A stretch of 10,086 bases of DNA from Flavobacteriales bacterium (lineage in GTDB: Bacteria; Bacteroidota; Bacteroidia; Flavobacteriales_D; Sanyastnellaceae): positions 1 through 10,086 of the forward strand of contig JAPKBK010000051.1 of the NCBI GenBank assembly GCA_028823435.1, written 5' to 3'. This document shows positions 7,462 through 10,086 of this stretch, in pieces. The translations under genes and the position numbers were made by a program. Position 1 is the stretch's first letter, and each line of letters starts with the position of its first letter. Below the pieces are notes generated by a model. That model was not told the origin of the DNA, did not search any database, and saw nothing but the letters and a program-made list of their open reading frames with translations.

Positions 7462-8601
7462 CTATTTTCTGTCGCCTTCAGTTGCTGAAAAAAGCCGTGC
7501 TATTTCTGCCTCTTTTGTCGGGGTAAGTTCTATCCCTCTTCTAGAAAGAACCTTGCGTGCTGTAGTTATAGCTTGCTCAAGCCGATGTTCCGTAAGTCCT
7601 TCTGATCCTCCCCAAGAAAATGATGGAATATGCTTCGGTGGTGTGCTGGCGCCGAAGATGTTACAAAATGCACCTACAACTGTGGCGGTGTCAAAAGCTG
7701 TATGAATTCCTGTTTTGCTATGGTCTCCCATCAATAGACCACAGAATGTCTTGCCGCTATTGATGTGTTTTTTTGTTTCCGCGTGATACATTTTTATTTC
7801 TCCATATGTATTTTTCAGATTGCTTGCTGATGTTTCTGCCCCGAGATTGCACCAAGATCCGATCACACTGTTCCCTAAAAATCCGCCGTGTGCTTTGTTA
7901 GCGTAATCATGTATCACAACGTTGCTTAACTCTCCTCCCACCTTGCAGTGCTTTCCAATAGAAGTAGGACCGTATACGTTACTTCCCATTCTCAATTGGC
8001 TGTGCGCTCCCAAGACAAAGGGTCCCCTGATATTTGACCCCTCCATGACCTCTGCGTTGGCCCCCAAAATCACATCTCCTTCTTCCGTATTAATATTGCA
8101 ACTTCTCACGATGGCCCCCGGCGCCAAATGTATTTTCTCAAGTGCTCCATGGACAATCACCCCCAAGTGAGCCCATGCTTCACGTTCTTCTTCCGACAGT
8201 GTCCTTGCACTCCAAGAGCGTTTCATGTTTTTTAAATCCTCGGCAATTCCTGAGCCACACATCTCAAAATAATCCGCTGCAGAATGTGTAAAAAGAAGCT
8301 CTGAATTGAGGTCTATTTCAGGCTTTATTTGTCTTTTTTGTTCCCCTTTCATAGAGGCATATACATCCTCTCCATTCCCCCAATTGTCGCCGGGTTCCAT
8401 GCCCCTTAATATTTTTGCAGCCTCTTTTGTGGGCATGAGACGTGAATTTATTTCAAAATCCGCATGTATCCCTGCCAGGAGATCTCTCCATTGTAGTGCG
8501 ACGGACCTGCCTCCAAAGTGTAGTGTAGACTCACATCTTCCAAGGTTTAATGGGTAGATGTTCACACATTTTGAATCAGAAAAAAAGATGACTTTCTGCA
8601 T
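7462..8601 (-). CDS. GlmU-family protein, Bacteroidota type (putative sugar nucleotidyltransferase with left-handed beta-helix acyltransferase domain)
   Basis: This matches the alternative GlmU-like family of Bacteroidota: a nucleotidyltransferase-like N-terminal part followed by a hexapeptide-repeat domain. Residues 1-140 start KVIFFSDSKCVNIYPLNLGR, the family's variant start; it lacks the classical LAAGxGTRM pyrophosphorylase signature. Residues about 145-320 are hexapeptide repeats forming a left-handed beta helix (APGAIV, ILGANAEV, IRGPFVLGAHSQLRMGS, SIGKHCKVGGELSNVVI). The strongly conserved end contains NKAHGGFLGNSVIG, CNLGAETSASNLKNTYG, GLLMGDHSKTGIHTAF and HIPSFSWGG. By analogy with GlmU it may acetylate and uridylylate a hexosamine 1-phosphate, supplying UDP-GlcNAc-like sugars for the envelope; this is unproven here. 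The 379-residue length fits. The start at 8601 precedes the first strand directly. It lies 103 bp before lon, so cotranscription with lon is uncertain. Confidence 0.92.
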   Translation of the reverse strand: MQKVIFFSDSKCVNIYPLNLGRCESTLHFGGRSVALQWRDLLAGIHADFEINSRLMPTKEAAKILRGMEPGDNWGNGEDVYASMKGEQKRQIKPEIDLNSELLFTHSAADYFEMCGSGIAEDLKNMKRSWSARTLSEEEREAWAHLGVIVHGALEKIHLAPGAIVRSCNINTEEGDVILGANAEVMEGSNIRGPFVLGAHSQLRMGSNVYGPTSIGKHCKVGGELSNVVIHDYANKAHGGFLGNSVIGSWCNLGAETSASNLKNTYGEIKMYHAETKKHINSGKTFCGLLMGDHSKTGIHTAFDTATVVGAFCNIFGASTPPKHIPSFSWGGSEGLTEHRLEQAITTARKVLSRRGIELTPTKEAEIARLFSATEGDRK

Positions 8602-8605
8602 TAGG

Positions 8606-8635
8606 CAAACTTAATGAATTTGATTGTTTAAGAAA
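8606..8635 (-). promoter_or_regulatory. Candidate Bacteroidota-type promoter for the GlmU-like gene
   Basis: On the minus strand TAAGTTTG (8613-8606) matches the Bacteroidota -7 consensus TAnnTTTG exactly. TTTC (8635-8632), one mismatch from the -33 TTTG element, lies 18 bp upstream. The -7 box ends only 4 bp before the ATG, so the transcript would be leaderless or nearly so. That makes the match uncertain; the real start could instead be a promoter further upstream inside the plus-strand gene. Confidence 0.3.
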
Positions 8636-8648
8636 TCACTTAACTTAC
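8619..8648 (+). promoter_or_regulatory. Candidate Bacteroidota-type promoter for the choice-of-anchor L gene
   Basis: TTTG at 8619-8622 fits the -33 element. TAACTTAC at 8641-8648, after an 18-bp spacer, matches the fixed TA and TT of the -7 consensus TAnnTTTG but not its last two bases. Transcription would start about 5-8 bp before the ATG at 8660. The site overlaps the candidate promoter on the other strand, so the two could compete for polymerase. The assignment rests on consensus matching alone. Confidence 0.3.
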
Positions 8649-8659
8649 GGGATATTAAC

Positions 8660-10086
8660 ATGAAAAAACAAACGATTATTTCAATGGTATCGTCTCATAA
8701 GTTCGTCTCTACTTTGATTTTCCTTTTGAGTGCGTCATTTATTCAGGCACAAATGGATGTGTCACAAGCGATGACGCCTACTCAGTATGTGAATAATGTA
8801 CTCTTAGGAGAGGGTGTTATAGCTACAAATGTTCAGTTTTCAGGATCTTTAGAACAAATTGGTTATCTGACGGATGGTGAAGGCATCTCAATTGAAAATG
8901 GCATTATTATGAGTACTGATTTGGCGACAAATCCTGCAACATGTGATGGCGCTGCCGGTTGTGGTGGTTGTGGTGGGGCAGGAGATGCGGATTTGCTGAC
9001 CGTTGCAAATTCGGTGCCTCCGCTCATAGGCCAAACCTTCACCGTCCAATCTGTCAACGACGTCTGCATTTTAGAGTTTGATTTTCAACCTTCAGGAGAT
9101 TTCGTGTCATTTAATTATGTTTTCGGATCAGACGAATATTTGGGGTGGGTCAATTCTCAATACAACGACATTTTTGCTTTTTTCCTTTCAGGACCTGGCA
9201 TAGCAGGACCTTATGCCTCGCCTGCCGGATTTCCCGACGGTGCAATTAATATTGCTCAGGTTCCGGATTCTGACCCTCCTCTTCCCGTGACGATTAGTTC
9301 GGTAAATGATGTGACAAATCCAGAATATTATATTGACAATCCAGGTGCAGTTGATCCGCCATGTATCAATGGATATACTGAATTGTTCACGGCATCACAC
9401 CCAGTGAGTTGTGGCCTTACGTACCACATTAAACTTGCGATTGCAGATGGGAGTGACGATTGGTTAGAATCAATTGTGATACTTGAGGAAGGCAGTTTCG
9501 GATCGCCAATTCCTACAGAATATGAAGCAACGGCATCACCAGATTGCGATCCCGACCCTTTAGATGATATTGTCATTTATTGTGCTTGGGAAGATTGCGG
9601 CGTCTCTACGATCACGATCAGTCGTCCTTGCTTGGTGCCTTCAGTCTACCCTTTTGAGTTCCAAATCACAGAAGACCCCACATCCGAAGCTTCTTTCCTT
9701 GAGGATATCGATGGGTTGCCTTCATTGGCTATGATACCCATAGGTGAGTATGATATAGCCCTGTCCTTTACTGTGCCACAAGATTTCATTGATGAAGGCA
9801 CCGAAGAGTTGAAGCTGAACATTATAAGTGGAACCACTGAGAGTTTAATCAGTATCTTCATATACGACACGCCTCCCTTAGAAGCTGTGACACCTGAGGT
9901 GGTTACAGTTGCTTGTGATGAGTTCGAAACAGTTTGTGTAGACTTAATCCAAAACCCAGGCTTAGAATATCCGCCTGTCACTTATAGCTGGTCTATTAAT
10001 GGCGTTGATTTTGGCACCGATCAGTGTATTGACCATACTTCCCTGACGAATCACTTGATGGAAATTTACATTCATGATGGATGTGA
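8660..10086 (+). CDS. Secreted choice-of-anchor L domain protein (N-terminal 475 codons, runs off window)
   Basis: This is a large secreted protein still open at the window end. A signal peptide covers residues 1-30 (hydrophobic FVSTLIFLLSASF, cleavage after IQA before Gln31). Residues about 40-280 are the choice-of-anchor L domain: TPTQYVNNVLLGEGV, GYLTDGEGISIENGIIMST, DFQPSGDFVSFNYVFGSDEY (141-160), NDIFAFFLSGPG, INIAQVP and IKLAIADGSDDWLESIV. Residues about 285-405 form a beta-rich segment with a Calx-beta-like DEGTEELKLNI. From about 410 an Ig- or PKD-like domain begins (VTYSWSINGV). Fourteen cysteines in 475 residues suggest disulfides in an exported protein. Relatives are usually cell-surface or secreted proteins with a C-terminal sorting domain, often T9SS type A or B. 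That end is not visible, so the export route is inferred. No catalytic motif is seen and the molecular function is unknown. The start precedes the signal peptide directly; no Shine-Dalgarno sequence is present. Confidence 0.9.
   Translation, partial: MKKQTIISMVSSHKFVSTLIFLLSASFIQAQMDVSQAMTPTQYVNNVLLGEGVIATNVQFSGSLEQIGYLTDGEGISIENGIIMSTDLATNPATCDGAAGCGGCGGAGDADLLTVANSVPPLIGQTFTVQSVNDVCILEFDFQPSGDFVSFNYVFGSDEYLGWVNSQYNDIFAFFLSGPGIAGPYASPAGFPDGAINIAQVPDSDPPLPVTISSVNDVTNPEYYIDNPGAVDPPCINGYTELFTASHPVSCGLTYHIKLAIADGSDDWLESIVILEEGSFGSPIPTEYEATASPDCDPDPLDDIVIYCAWEDCGVSTITISRPCLVPSVYPFEFQITEDPTSEASFLEDIDGLPSLAMIPIGEYDIALSFTVPQDFIDEGTEELKLNIISGTTESLISIFIYDTPPLEAVTPEVVTVACDEFETVCVDLIQNPGLEYPPVTYSWSINGVDFGTDQCIDHTSLTNHLMEIYIHDGC

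Noticed and set aside
1..10086. Mobile element, CRISPR, toxin-antitoxin or other defence system
   Set aside because: No transposase, integrase, direct-repeat array, small paired genes or nuclease/ATPase defence signature is visible; the P-loop and protease motifs belong to Cmk and Lon.

Overview
The window looks like part of a chromosome from a Bacteroidota bacterium, most likely a Flavobacteriales-type marine or environmental lineage. Four things support this: a type IX secretion component (PorQ), the Bacteroidota-specific GlmU-like protein, a bacillithiol synthase (BshA), and a secreted 'choice-of-anchor L' protein. Start codons lack Shine-Dalgarno sequences, which also fits Bacteroidota. 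All identifications come from reading translations and recalling families; no database search was run.

Layout. From 1 to 8601 every gene is on the minus strand and tightly packed. In transcription order they are: a GlmU-family nucleotidyltransferase/acyltransferase (8601-7462), a 103-bp gap with two inverted repeats, the Lon protease (7358-4908), porQ (overlapping lon by one base, TAATG), a 37-bp gap, cmk, a 2-bp gap, a 1003-residue lipoprotein fusing a GH3 NagZ-type N-acetylglucosaminidase to a beta-lactamase-like serine hydrolase, and the first 44 codons of bshA (overlapping by ATGA). On the plus strand a large secreted choice-of-anchor L protein starts at 8660 and is still open at the window end. 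It is separated from the divergent GlmU-like gene by 58 bp. No stretch over 300 bp lacks a gene; the longest gap is 103 bp. I see no tRNA, rRNA, CRISPR array, insertion sequence or prophage gene.

How the genes relate. The minus-strand run mixes envelope and housekeeping functions: amino-sugar activation (GlmU-like), protein quality control (Lon), the cell-surface attachment complex of type IX secretion (PorQ), CMP/dCMP phosphorylation (Cmk), probable peptidoglycan turnover (GH3 fusion) and low-molecular-weight thiol synthesis (BshA). The lon-porQ-cmk-GH3-bshA stretch is spaced like one operon, probably with its own control region in the gap before lon. The plus-strand protein is of a kind often exported by type IX secretion, but its C-terminus, where a sorting domain would be, lies outside the window.

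Novelty. This is mostly an ordinary core-genome region and I do not see a convincing undescribed system. The points most worth a second look are the inverted repeat upstream of lon, the two-enzyme GH3/serine-hydrolase lipoprotein coupled to bshA, and the divergent 58-bp promoter region.
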